This document shows positions 27,051 to 35,197 of a stretch of DNA of 64,000 nucleotides, piece by piece. Numbering within the stretch: the stretch's first letter is position 1; each line of letters begins with the position of its first letter. The position numbers and the translations under genes are program-made. The DNA comes from Paenibacillus sp. E222 (lineage in GTDB: Bacteria > Bacillota > Bacilli > Paenibacillales > Paenibacillaceae), in contig NZ_CP058552.1 of the NCBI RefSeq assembly GCF_013401555.1, positions 6,262,001-6,326,000 on the forward strand, written 5' to 3'. The notes below the pieces were generated by a model that was given only the letters and a program-made list of their open reading frames with translations, was not told the DNA's origin and searched no databases.

Positions 27051-29426
27051 TTAACTCAACTTAACCCTGTAAGTGCGTCCTGCAGATGTAGGGAAGCTTA
27101 TGATATTTGAATGGGTTTCCTCCGTTTCAAGTACGCTGCCGTCAAGCGTTACCACAACTGGGCCTTCACCTCTAAGCACGCAGTCCCGGCCCAGATGAGA
27201 AGTGATGTACGCTTCTACGAGTTGTCCGTTGTCCCACCGGATACTGACCTCAAATCCACCTCGGGCACGCAGGCCGGAAACGTTGCCCTGCTGCCAAGCA
27301 TCCGGCAGTGCAGGTAGTAGTTCCATATATGGACGGTGAGATTGCAGCAGCATCTCGGCTATACCGGCAGAAGCTGCGAAGTTGCCGTCGATCTGAAACG
27401 GAGGATGTGCGCCCAGAAGATTCGGATATACACCGCCATGGTTATATTGCTCCGACGCTCCATCTCTGACCAGGCGCAGCATGTTGGAGAGCAGACGCAG
27501 GGAACGATTTCCTTCCCTGAAACGACTCCAAAGCGCAACACGCCATCCTAGGCTCCAACCCGTGCTTTCGTCTCCCCGCCGTTCAAGGGAGGTTCTGGCA
27601 GCGACAAACAACTCCGGTGTCTCCTCGTCCGAAAGCTGTCGACCCGGATACACGCCTACCAGATGCGAAGTATGCCGATGGTAAATGTCCTCATCCTCAT
27701 AGTCCTTCGACCATTCCTGCAATTGACCATATTTCCCGACTTGCAGCGGCAGAAGACGTTCGCGGATGCTTACCAGTTCTTTTCTGAAATCCAGGTCCGT
27801 TCCAAGTATTTCCGAGGCTTCAATACAGTTGGTGAACAACTCCCAGATTAATGAGATATCCATGGTTGAACCCGGACTGACCGCTGCTACACCTTCCGCT
27901 GTCCGGAATTTATGCTCCGGCGAAGTCGAAGGTGAAGTCACAAGGTTACCGCTACCATCGTCAATGAGCCAGTCCAGTGCGAACAGCGCAGCTTCCTTCA
28001 TCACTGGATAAGCGGAATTCCGCAAATACGTCTCGTCTCCGCTGAAGGCATAATGCTCCCATACATGCTGAGTCAGCCAAATACCGCCCATCGGCCAGAA
28101 GGCCCAGCTGGGATCACCGTCACCATAATTGCCTACCGGTGCCGTCTGTCCCCAGATATCCGTATTATGATGCGTGGTCCAGCCATGAGTGCCATAGTTG
28201 ACCTGTGCAGTCTCAACACCCTTCTTCGCCAAATGGCTGATCAAGTCCAGCAAGGGCTCATGGCATTCAGCCAAATTGCATATTTCAGCCGGCCAATAGT
28301 TCATTTCAGTATTAATATTCAGCGTGTAATTGCTGCTCCAGGGAGGACGAGTTACTGCATTCCAGATGCCCTGAAGATTTGCAGCCTGCGTTCCCGGACG
28401 GGAGCTTGCGATCAGCAGGTAACGCCCATAATGAAAGAGAAGCTCCACAAGCCCCGGATCCTCCGCCCCATAGGTCGTAATCCGCTGTTCAGTGGACATC
28501 TGCTCCGGAGCAGGTGAGTTTCCAAGCTGAAGCTTCACCCGATCGAACAGCACACGGTAATCCGTAATATGTGAGTCAAGCAGGCTGTCATATGGCTTGG
28601 CTACCGCCTCATCCAGAAATGAACTTGCAATGAAGGAAGCATCTTTTCCCTCGACTCCCGGAATAGCATCCATACCATTAAAACTGGTAGCCGCACTGAA
28701 ATAAAAGGTTGCTGTTGTCGCACCCAACACATGAATTCCTCTGCCATCCACCGTTACCTGTCCATCCTCTGTCTTTACCGCTAGCTGTCCTTCAAAGGTC
28801 ATGCCCTTGTTATTTTCGGGGTCACCGTATCGGATCGGGTCGTCGCTTGCAACGTAGCTGGGCTCGACATGCTCCGGGGCTGTTCCTTCCAGAACAAAGC
28901 GATCTTCCCTAAACCCAGTCATATGTCTAAGTGGGCTATCCAACGACGCATGTACATTCAGCGCACCTTCCACACTTGCTGCCAGTCGCAGTACAAGAAC
29001 CTGGTCAGGATGCGATGCAAACATTTCACGGGTATAAATAACATGGCCAATCTGATATTCAAGGCTGTGCACTGCATTTTCTATATCCAGCGTCCGCTTG
29101 TAGGAATGGCAGATGTTCCCGTGTTCAAAACGCAGAAGCAAATCTCCGAAAGGCAGATACGATTGGGTGTACGGGCCCATCATCTCTTTGGTCAGCGTGT
29201 CTGCTTCCGTATAACGTTCCTCCTGTAACAACTTGCGAACCTTTGGCAGAGCGTCCTTTGCGCCAGGGTTGTTGCCGTTCTTCGGATAACCGGACCACAG
29301 CGTGTCCTCATTCAAGCTGATTTTCTCCTGCTCCACCCCACCAAAGATCATGCCCCCAAGACGGCCATTACCTAGGGGAAGCCCTTCCGTCCATACATGT
29401 GCAGGTTTGTCATATTGAAGTTTCAT
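27051..29426 (-). CDS. Glycoside hydrolase family 95 protein (alpha-L-fucosidase type)
   Basis: This 791-residue cytosolic enzyme is the most canonical of the three GH95 proteins here. It opens with HVWTEGLPLGNGRLGGMIFG and SLNEDTLWSG, and the barrel has LNINTEMNYWPAE, in which both catalytic-assist Asn are present. The acid Glu is in TSPSTSPEHKF, and the C-terminal domain has GNVSGLRARGGFEVSIRW. GH95 enzymes invert alpha-1,2-L-fucosides or alpha-L-galactosides. The gene follows the GH110 gene by only 26 bp, so they are co-transcribed. That order fits stepwise removal of alpha-1,3-galactose and then alpha-1,2-fucose, though this is inference. The ATG at 29426 has a GGGAGA site; a GTG two codons upstream is less well placed. 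Confidence 0.92.
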   Translation of the reverse strand: MKLQYDKPAHVWTEGLPLGNGRLGGMIFGGVEQEKISLNEDTLWSGYPKNGNNPGAKDALPKVRKLLQEERYTEADTLTKEMMGPYTQSYLPFGDLLLRFEHGNICHSYKRTLDIENAVHSLEYQIGHVIYTREMFASHPDQVLVLRLAASVEGALNVHASLDSPLRHMTGFREDRFVLEGTAPEHVEPSYVASDDPIRYGDPENNKGMTFEGQLAVKTEDGQVTVDGRGIHVLGATTATFYFSAATSFNGMDAIPGVEGKDASFIASSFLDEAVAKPYDSLLDSHITDYRVLFDRVKLQLGNSPAPEQMSTEQRITTYGAEDPGLVELLFHYGRYLLIASSRPGTQAANLQGIWNAVTRPPWSSNYTLNINTEMNYWPAEICNLAECHEPLLDLISHLAKKGVETAQVNYGTHGWTTHHNTDIWGQTAPVGNYGDGDPSWAFWPMGGIWLTQHVWEHYAFSGDETYLRNSAYPVMKEAALFALDWLIDDGSGNLVTSPSTSPEHKFRTAEGVAAVSPGSTMDISLIWELFTNCIEASEILGTDLDFRKELVSIRERLLPLQVGKYGQLQEWSKDYEDEDIYHRHTSHLVGVYPGRQLSDEETPELFVAARTSLERRGDESTGWSLGWRVALWSRFREGNRSLRLLSNMLRLVRDGASEQYNHGGVYPNLLGAHPPFQIDGNFAASAGIAEMLLQSHRPYMELLPALPDAWQQGNVSGLRARGGFEVSIRWDNGQLVEAYITSHLGRDCVLRGEGPVVVTLDGSVLETEETHSNIISFPTSAGRTYRVKLS

Positions 29427-29452
29427 GTGCACTCTCCCTTAAGATTATTGAA

Positions 29453-31219
29453 TTACTGGTTAGATCCTTCTAAAACATTAGTGAACGTATTATCCGCTAT
29501 GTCAAGCTCGCTGCAAGCGATTACATAAACTGCTTCTTCAACGCAGGATAACTTTCCTGTCTCGCTGGTAGAAATTATTTGATTTGACTTGAACACTAGC
29601 CCGCGAGTGGATTTGGCGCTTACAATTTGGACATCTCCACTGGTTTCGAAACGGTTATTCAGGATAACGACCTGTCGGTGAACGGGAGCGTTCTCATCCA
29701 CCTCCACATTCTCCGGGGATATGAATATCACGGGATGCTCACTGCCGCCACATTCAATAAAATGGTTATCGGTGATCGTTACATCTTCCACCCTTCCGGA
29801 CTCATACCAGGACTCGGCATCCACCGCAATCAAAATAGCATTCATAGACATCCGTTCAAATGTATTCCCGGTAATCAGCACTTTCCGACGGGTCGTTACG
29901 AGTATGCCTCGTGTTGGTACTCGGGCAAAATGATTATTTGTAATGTCCACCTCAGGTGTCCAGGTTACATTCTCAATGACATCATGGCTGCCAATACCGT
30001 CCGGCACTGGATGAGCAAGAGTCAGTAAAAGCTCACGAGCACTTAAACGCTCAACCGCAACCACATTGTTGGAAGCGTAGGTCGTCAACGAACCGGAACG
30101 GACCAATTCGATCTCATCACCAGGATAAAACGCGGGAAGCCCATACGTCTGGGGATGCATGAATCGAACCTTCACACAATTCACTGCCGGCTGATCTACA
30201 ATTCGTAAATAGGTACCGTGGACATTGACAGGATCATCATGCGAACCGGAAAAATAGCTGTCCCTTACGGTAACTTTACCTCTACAGCTGGAGATGTGCA
30301 GAAAATCCGCAAAGCCGGCAACCGTCCGTTCCGTTTCAGTGCGGGGAGCCAGGTTCATCCGTGAGAAGGTCAGATTTGTGCTGAATTGGCCAACGACACC
30401 GAGTCCATGCAAAAAATGCAGACTCACGTCCCTCCACGTTATATCCGAGCATTCGGTCATAAAAGCTCCAACTTGATCACGAATGCCATCGCGGTTTTGT
30501 AGTACATGACCCGGGACCACATCAGGTTGAAAATCAAAATGCAAACGGATGGTCATCGGCTCAAGCTCTTCCACAGATTGGGCCAATTCCAGCCAATTGT
30601 CGATTCGCCAGGTTGTATTCCGCAATGGATCATAGGTTTGCATGGGACCTTCCGCAAAACTCCAGCCTTCACCGAGCCAGATTAGCTTGTTGTCCCGAAT
30701 CTGATAACGGGATTCGGGGTGAATCCGGGCATCGAAATAATGCTTTCCGCTGGAGATAATCGTCATCTCGGTCACCGTCGGCTGGTGATAGTCTGTACGC
30801 AGATTGCGAATCTCTACATTCATGCAATTGTCCAGCAAGAACAGGGTCTGTTTGCCGTGGAAAATAAACAGGGAACCGTTGCCCTCCAGTGTTACATCGT
30901 TCATCCCTTTCAGCAAAATGGCAATGGTCTTGGTTACGTCTGGGTTCTCTTCTTCACTCGTCGTGTTGGAGATATAATAAGGCGCCCGAATCGCCTCCTC
31001 CGGGTAGAAATGATACCTGCCTCTTGCACAGTCCAGCACCACCGGACCAGGGATTTCGGCCGCCGCCTGAATGGCACGAGCCATGGCTGGCTGGGTGTCC
31101 AGCTCAGAGTCCGGCACAGCGCCATAATCCGTCAGTCTTATCGTCGTGGAATTCGTGATATGTTCTTGTTCAGTCACAGGAATGTTGATCCCACCCTTCT
31201 TGGTATGTAACGCATCCAT
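29453..31219 (-). CDS. GH110-type alpha-1,3-galactosidase (parallel beta-helix)
   Basis: This 588-residue protein without a signal peptide has a right-handed parallel beta-helix. The N-terminal TIRLTDYGAVPDSELDTQPAM block is followed by repeated coils with xxxNxF signatures (DITNNHFARVPTRGILVTTR, VLITGNTFERM, VTITDNHFIECGG, VILNNRFETSG). The SGSHDDPVNVHGTYLRI segment, with its Asp pair and His, is what I associate with GH110. That family hydrolyses terminal alpha-1,3-linked galactose, including the blood-group B antigen and related linear epitopes. It is followed at 26 bp by the canonical GH95 gene and preceded by the terminator of the second importer operon, so a promoter of its own is likely in the 110-bp gap. 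Start ATG with AGAGGAT site. Confidence 0.82.
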   Translation of the reverse strand: MDALHTKKGGINIPVTEQEHITNSTTIRLTDYGAVPDSELDTQPAMARAIQAAAEIPGPVVLDCARGRYHFYPEEAIRAPYYISNTTSEEENPDVTKTIAILLKGMNDVTLEGNGSLFIFHGKQTLFLLDNCMNVEIRNLRTDYHQPTVTEMTIISSGKHYFDARIHPESRYQIRDNKLIWLGEGWSFAEGPMQTYDPLRNTTWRIDNWLELAQSVEELEPMTIRLHFDFQPDVVPGHVLQNRDGIRDQVGAFMTECSDITWRDVSLHFLHGLGVVGQFSTNLTFSRMNLAPRTETERTVAGFADFLHISSCRGKVTVRDSYFSGSHDDPVNVHGTYLRIVDQPAVNCVKVRFMHPQTYGLPAFYPGDEIELVRSGSLTTYASNNVVAVERLSARELLLTLAHPVPDGIGSHDVIENVTWTPEVDITNNHFARVPTRGILVTTRRKVLITGNTFERMSMNAILIAVDAESWYESGRVEDVTITDNHFIECGGSEHPVIFISPENVEVDENAPVHRQVVILNNRFETSGDVQIVSAKSTRGLVFKSNQIISTSETGKLSCVEEAVYVIACSELDIADNTFTNVLEGSNQ

Positions 31220-31283
31220 TGCCTATCCTCTATCATCACATATACTCCATCATCATACTTCTCTTCTGTCTAAATACAAGGAA

Positions 31284-31316
31284 AATCAGGTGCCGGTACA
31301 TCATAGGCACCTGATT
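31284..31316 (-). terminator. Terminator after the second solute-binding lipoprotein gene
   Basis: An 11-bp perfect stem (31284-31294 with 31306-31316) is followed by TTTTCCTTG on the minus strand. It separates the importer operon from the GH110-GH95 genes. Confidence 0.8.
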
Positions 31317-31332
31317 CCAATATCCCTGTTCA

Positions 31333-32973
31333 TTACTTGCTTGTGTCATATGCGTTTTGCAAAATTTCCAGATAACGATCTAGCTTCAGGTTCTGTAAAC
31401 CTTTCACATAAGCATCCCAGTCCTTATTCAAGTCCTTGTTGCCTGTGATGAATTGCAATTCATTTTGCTCAATGTAGTTTCTGATGTTGGTTTGCAGCAA
31501 GCTGGCTTCATCAATTTCGTTGGGATCAATCCAGACGGACCAGATCGGGAACAGCTCTTTGGGCTCATGCCCTTCGTACAACAGCGATGCATCATACAAT
31601 CTGCGCTCATAACCATTGGATGCATAAATATCTGTGCCCTGTACGAAGGTATCACGATATTCTTTTGGCATATAGAAGTGAGCCATGCCGCTCCAGCCCG
31701 CATTACGTGGTGCCTCCCCTTCAGCCATAGGGATTTGTTTCACTACAGGTTTAACGTCTTTCCCCAGTGCCACATCACCTTCCACCGGGTCAGTCCAGTC
31801 AATCCCTTTCATACCGCTTGCACCGTTCGTTTGACCTTCTGGTGTGAACATGTAGTCAACCATTTTGATCAGGGCAATCTGCGCTTCTTCACTTGCCTTG
31901 TTGGTGATGACAAATTTCGCTCCTGGAGATACACCGCCCGCATCATGCGTTGCATAGGACACACTCTGTGGTCCGGAAATCGGTGGCAGCGGATTATAGT
32001 GCGCCGAGCGAGTATTGCCTTCGTCAATGTTTACGAAAATTGCGGGATGCATGGCTGCACCAGCACCCAAAATTTCAGCATCCGCATTTTCACCGATTTT
32101 CTTGAACGCTTCTGCGTTTTGTGTGAATGCGCCAGGGTCAATCAGACCTGCATCAAAGAGGGACTTGATGTAAGTCAATCCTTCTTTCCATTCAGGTGTA
32201 ATCGCCGCAGATTCAACTTTACCATTCTCCATTTGCAGGTAGTTTCGGTCATCATCATAGACAAATGCATTCATCAGGAACGGAATAATTCGTACACCGA
32301 ACTCCTCTATGGAACCACTCAGCGGTACCTCGTCTGCTTTGCCGTTTCCGTTCGGGTCCTGCGTTTTGAATGCTTGCAGAACGTTTTTGAATTCTTCGGT
32401 CGTCTTAGGCATTTCCAGATTCAGCTTTTTCAGCCACTCGGTATTAATCCACATCTTGCTCGGGTAGGAACAGTGGAAACATTCCGTATATGCAACAAGT
32501 CCATAGATATTGCCATCAGGCGCTGTATTAAGCGTTTTCAAATTAGGGTTCTTCTCCATGGCCGCTTTGATGTTCGGAGCGTATTGATCAATGAGACCGT
32601 TCAAAGGAACGAGCACCCCCTGCTTGCCATACTTCAGCAGATCTGCTTGAGAGAATTGGTCTATATAGTGGGTCAGCAGATAGGCATCGGGATAGTCGCC
32701 GCTTGCAAGTGAGATTTGGCGCTTTTCCTTGGCCCCATCCGATGGATTGATCTCCCAATTGAATTTGATATTGAATTTGTCTTCCACAAATGCAGTGAAT
32801 TTATTGGTCGGAATATCAATGCTGGAGTCCTGAACCGCGAACACGCTGATATTCACCTTGCCGCCCTCTTCCGAGCTCCCCGGTTGTGAGGTCGAGCTGC
32901 CATTAGAACACCCGCTCATGACAACTGTAAATGCCACGACCAGCATCAATAACGTTACCATACTTTTCTTCAA
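31333..32973 (-). CDS. ABC sugar importer, extracellular solute-binding lipoprotein (second system)
   Basis: This 546-residue lipoprotein has a lipobox VMSGC near residue 21 and a Ser/Gly-rich spacer. The binding fold has FNWEINPSDGAKEKRQISLASGDYPDAYLL, as in LplA/LipO-type proteins serving oligosaccharide importers. It is the third gene of a permease-permease-binding protein operon and is followed by a terminator. It differs clearly from the first importer's lipoprotein, so the two systems probably take different oligosaccharides. The start is TTG at 32973 with a GGGAG site 9 bases away. Its position directly upstream of GH110 and GH95 genes points to an alpha-galactosyl/fucosyl oligosaccharide as cargo, by inference only. 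Confidence 0.88.
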   Translation of the reverse strand: MKKSMVTLLMLVVAFTVVMSGCSNGSSTSQPGSSEEGGKVNISVFAVQDSSIDIPTNKFTAFVEDKFNIKFNWEINPSDGAKEKRQISLASGDYPDAYLLTHYIDQFSQADLLKYGKQGVLVPLNGLIDQYAPNIKAAMEKNPNLKTLNTAPDGNIYGLVAYTECFHCSYPSKMWINTEWLKKLNLEMPKTTEEFKNVLQAFKTQDPNGNGKADEVPLSGSIEEFGVRIIPFLMNAFVYDDDRNYLQMENGKVESAAITPEWKEGLTYIKSLFDAGLIDPGAFTQNAEAFKKIGENADAEILGAGAAMHPAIFVNIDEGNTRSAHYNPLPPISGPQSVSYATHDAGGVSPGAKFVITNKASEEAQIALIKMVDYMFTPEGQTNGASGMKGIDWTDPVEGDVALGKDVKPVVKQIPMAEGEAPRNAGWSGMAHFYMPKEYRDTFVQGTDIYASNGYERRLYDASLLYEGHEPKELFPIWSVWIDPNEIDEASLLQTNIRNYIEQNELQFITGNKDLNKDWDAYVKGLQNLKLDRYLEILQNAYDTSK

Positions 32974-33069
32974 ATCTGATCACTCCCTTTTTGTAGTTTA
33001 CCAGGTGAGACGATGGTACCTTGCGTATGAACGTCTATATCTTCTTTCTCCATACACCGAATCTAAGGA

Positions 33070-33969
33070 TCAACCCTTAACGGAACCGACCAGCATCCCC
33101 TGTACAAAATGACGCTGTACAAATGGATAGATGACGAGTACAGGCAACGTGGCGACCACAATTAACGAATATTTTAACAGTTCGGTAAGCTGCTGTCTTT
33201 CCACCATTTTCGCCACGTCCATGGCACCCGAACCGTTATTTTGAATGATGATACTTCGCAAGATGAGTTGCAGCGGGAACAGGTCTGCCGATTTGAGATA
33301 GATCAGGGCGTCAAAGTACGCATTCCACTGCCCCACAGCATACATGAGAACCAGCACGGCGATGATCGGCTTCGATAACGGGAGTACAACACTCCAGATG
33401 AACCGCATATCACTACAGCCGTCAATTTCGCTGGCTTCCAGAAGCTCCCCGGGAATCGAAGATTGAAAGAATGAGCGAGCAATAATAACCTGCCATACCC
33501 AGATTGCATTCGGGATCAGTAACGCCCAGCGCGTATCAATCAGATGAAGCTGCTTCACCACCATATAAGTCGGAATCAGCCCACCACTGAAGATCATGGT
33601 AAAGGTAATGATCATCATCAGAGTGTTCCTGCCGAAAAAGGTCTTGCGTGACAATGGATAGGCAATCATGATGGTCAACGCTACACTGATCAGCGTACCA
33701 GCGGCCGTATAGAAAATGGAGTTACCGTACCCGATGAGAATTTCAGGTGTATTAAATAATGCCTTGTAACCGTTGAAGGAAATATCTACGGGCCAAAGCC
33801 ATACCCGTCCGGAAGTTACTGCTGCCGGGCTGCTGATTGAGCTGCTGACGATAAATATCAGGGGGTAAATGACCACCAGCGCCACGAGACTGAGCAAAAT
33901 GTAGATTGTAATCAGAAACGTTTTGTCCACGGCGGATTCTTTAATCTTGGTTTGAATGTTCGCAGCCAT
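33070..33969 (-). CDS. Carbohydrate ABC transporter permease, LplC type (second system)
   Basis: This 299-residue membrane permease has six helices, the first being LITIYILLSLVALVVIYPLIFIV. The ATPase-contact loop reads LLEASEIDGCSDMRFIWSVVLPLSKP and the C-terminal YPFVQRHFVQGMLVGSVKG is typical of LplC-type subunits. It is 15 bp downstream of the partner permease and 96 bp upstream of the binding protein. No ATP-binding subunit is encoded in this operon, the usual situation where a common MsmX-type ATPase energises several importers. The start has an AAAGGAG site. Confidence 0.9.
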   Translation of the reverse strand: MAANIQTKIKESAVDKTFLITIYILLSLVALVVIYPLIFIVSSSISSPAAVTSGRVWLWPVDISFNGYKALFNTPEILIGYGNSIFYTAAGTLISVALTIMIAYPLSRKTFFGRNTLMMIITFTMIFSGGLIPTYMVVKQLHLIDTRWALLIPNAIWVWQVIIARSFFQSSIPGELLEASEIDGCSDMRFIWSVVLPLSKPIIAVLVLMYAVGQWNAYFDALIYLKSADLFPLQLILRSIIIQNNGSGAMDVAKMVERQQLTELLKYSLIVVATLPVLVIYPFVQRHFVQGMLVGSVKG

Positions 33970-33984
33970 AGATGAACTCCTTTC

Positions 33985-34950
33985 CTACCAAATGCTATTC
34001 TTTGTAACTCTCTTCGCCAAACCATTCACCGTGACCAGTAAGACCAGATTAATCAGTGAGTTGAACAGCCCTACGGCAGTTGCAAAGCTATAGTTGGCAT
34101 TCAACAGGCCGACTCGGTAGACGTAGGTTGCAATGATTTCAGAATTAGCCAGATTGAGCGGATTCTGTAGCAAGTAGACTTTCTCAAAGCCAATCGCCAT
34201 GACATTGCCAACATTCAGGATCAAAATGATAACAATGGTTGGCACCAGCCCTGGCAGATCCACGTGACGGATTTTTTGAAAACGCGAGGCTCCATCGACC
34301 TTGGCTGCTTCGTACAATGTGGGGTCAATTCCGGCAAGAGCTGCCAAATAAATAACCGCACTGTAGCCCGCAGTCTGCCAAATATCGGACCAGACATAGA
34401 TCGAGCGGAACATGCCCGGCTCACCCAGAAAATTCACGGAATCCAGCCCAAAGAAGTTCATGGCGATGTTCACAAATCCAAGCCGTGGTGCCAGGAACAG
34501 CATAATCATAGACACCATCACGACTGTTGAGATGAAATAGGGAGCAAAAGATACAAGCTGAACAAACTTCTTGAACTTGGCTCCGCGCACCTCGTTAATC
34601 ATGAGTGCGAGCACAATCGGAATTGGAAATCCGGCCAACACTAAATAACCGCTAAGCAAAATGGTGTTCTTCACCAGGGTCCAGAATAATGGATTCTCAA
34701 AGAACAGACGAAAGTTTTGGAAACCAACCCAATCACTTCCCCATATTCCCTTGATGACGTTATAGTCCTTAAAGGCAAGAACCGCATTGATCATCGGATA
34801 ATATTTGAAGATGAGAAAAAATAGCAAGGGCGGAATCACCAGTAGATGTAACTGCCAGTGCTTCATCATTCTTTTGCGGGCATTGGTCAGAAAACCAGGT
34901 GCCTTCGGCTGTGTTGATGTCTTGTGATTTAATACGATTTCCTTCTCCAG
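33985..34950 (-). CDS. Carbohydrate ABC transporter permease, LplB type (second system), probable CTG start
   Basis: This membrane permease has six helices (LHLLVIPPLLFFLIFKYYPM first) and the EAA loop YEAAKVDGASRFQKIRHVDLPG. The first ATG (34869) has no ribosome-binding site and would place the first helix almost at the N-terminus. An AAGGGGGG site at 34957-34964 lies exactly 6 bases before an in-frame CTG at 34950. The in-frame TAA of GGTAAG precedes that site, and no ATG, GTG or TTG occurs between. A CTG start gives a 321-residue protein with the usual basic N-terminal extension. I therefore annotate CTG, with the ATG (294 residues) as the alternative. A cre-like site lies upstream at 34991-35004. 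Confidence 0.85.
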   Translation of the reverse strand: MEKEIVLNHKTSTQPKAPGFLTNARKRMMKHWQLHLLVIPPLLFFLIFKYYPMINAVLAFKDYNVIKGIWGSDWVGFQNFRLFFENPLFWTLVKNTILLSGYLVLAGFPIPIVLALMINEVRGAKFKKFVQLVSFAPYFISTVVMVSMIMLFLAPRLGFVNIAMNFFGLDSVNFLGEPGMFRSIYVWSDIWQTAGYSAVIYLAALAGIDPTLYEAAKVDGASRFQKIRHVDLPGLVPTIVIILILNVGNVMAIGFEKVYLLQNPLNLANSEIIATYVYRVGLLNANYSFATAVGLFNSLINLVLLVTVNGLAKRVTKNSIW

Positions 34951-34990
34951 AACAATCCCCCCTTACCAGCTGTCTACTATGCGTAAATTT

Positions 34991-35004
34991 TGATAGCGCT
35001 TTCT
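34991..35004. promoter_or_regulatory. cre-like site upstream of second importer operon
   Basis: TGATAGCGCTTTCT matches the cre consensus TGWNANCGNTNNCA except at the last base. It lies 40 bp upstream of the proposed CTG start of the permease. Confidence 0.55.
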
Positions 35005-35146
35005 TGTTTCTGATCATAGCCGATTTTAATGTCCCATAAACAGGTACACCTGCGCCATTAAACGTACAGTTATCCCGTTTTTGGGGGCACACATCCGCAT
35101 CACAACAGCCATTTTCCCATTACGGAGGCCTATTCGCAAAAAAAAA

Positions 35147-35179
35147 GACTGCATTGTCCGGAACACGGACAACACAGCC
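35147..35179 (-). terminator. Terminator after membrane-bound AraC regulator
   Basis: On the minus strand a TTGTCCG/CGGACAA core, extended by GCTGTG and TGCAGT arms, is followed by a run of nine T. It lies just after the stop codon at 35198. Confidence 0.85.
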
Positions 35180-35197
35180 AAAGGGTCTTCCATTCAT

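Noticed and set aside
31453..32712. A 419-codon plus-strand open frame opposite the second solute-binding lipoprotein gene
   Set aside because: It is antisense to a well-supported gene in a mirrored frame, has no ribosome site and no recognisable protein features.
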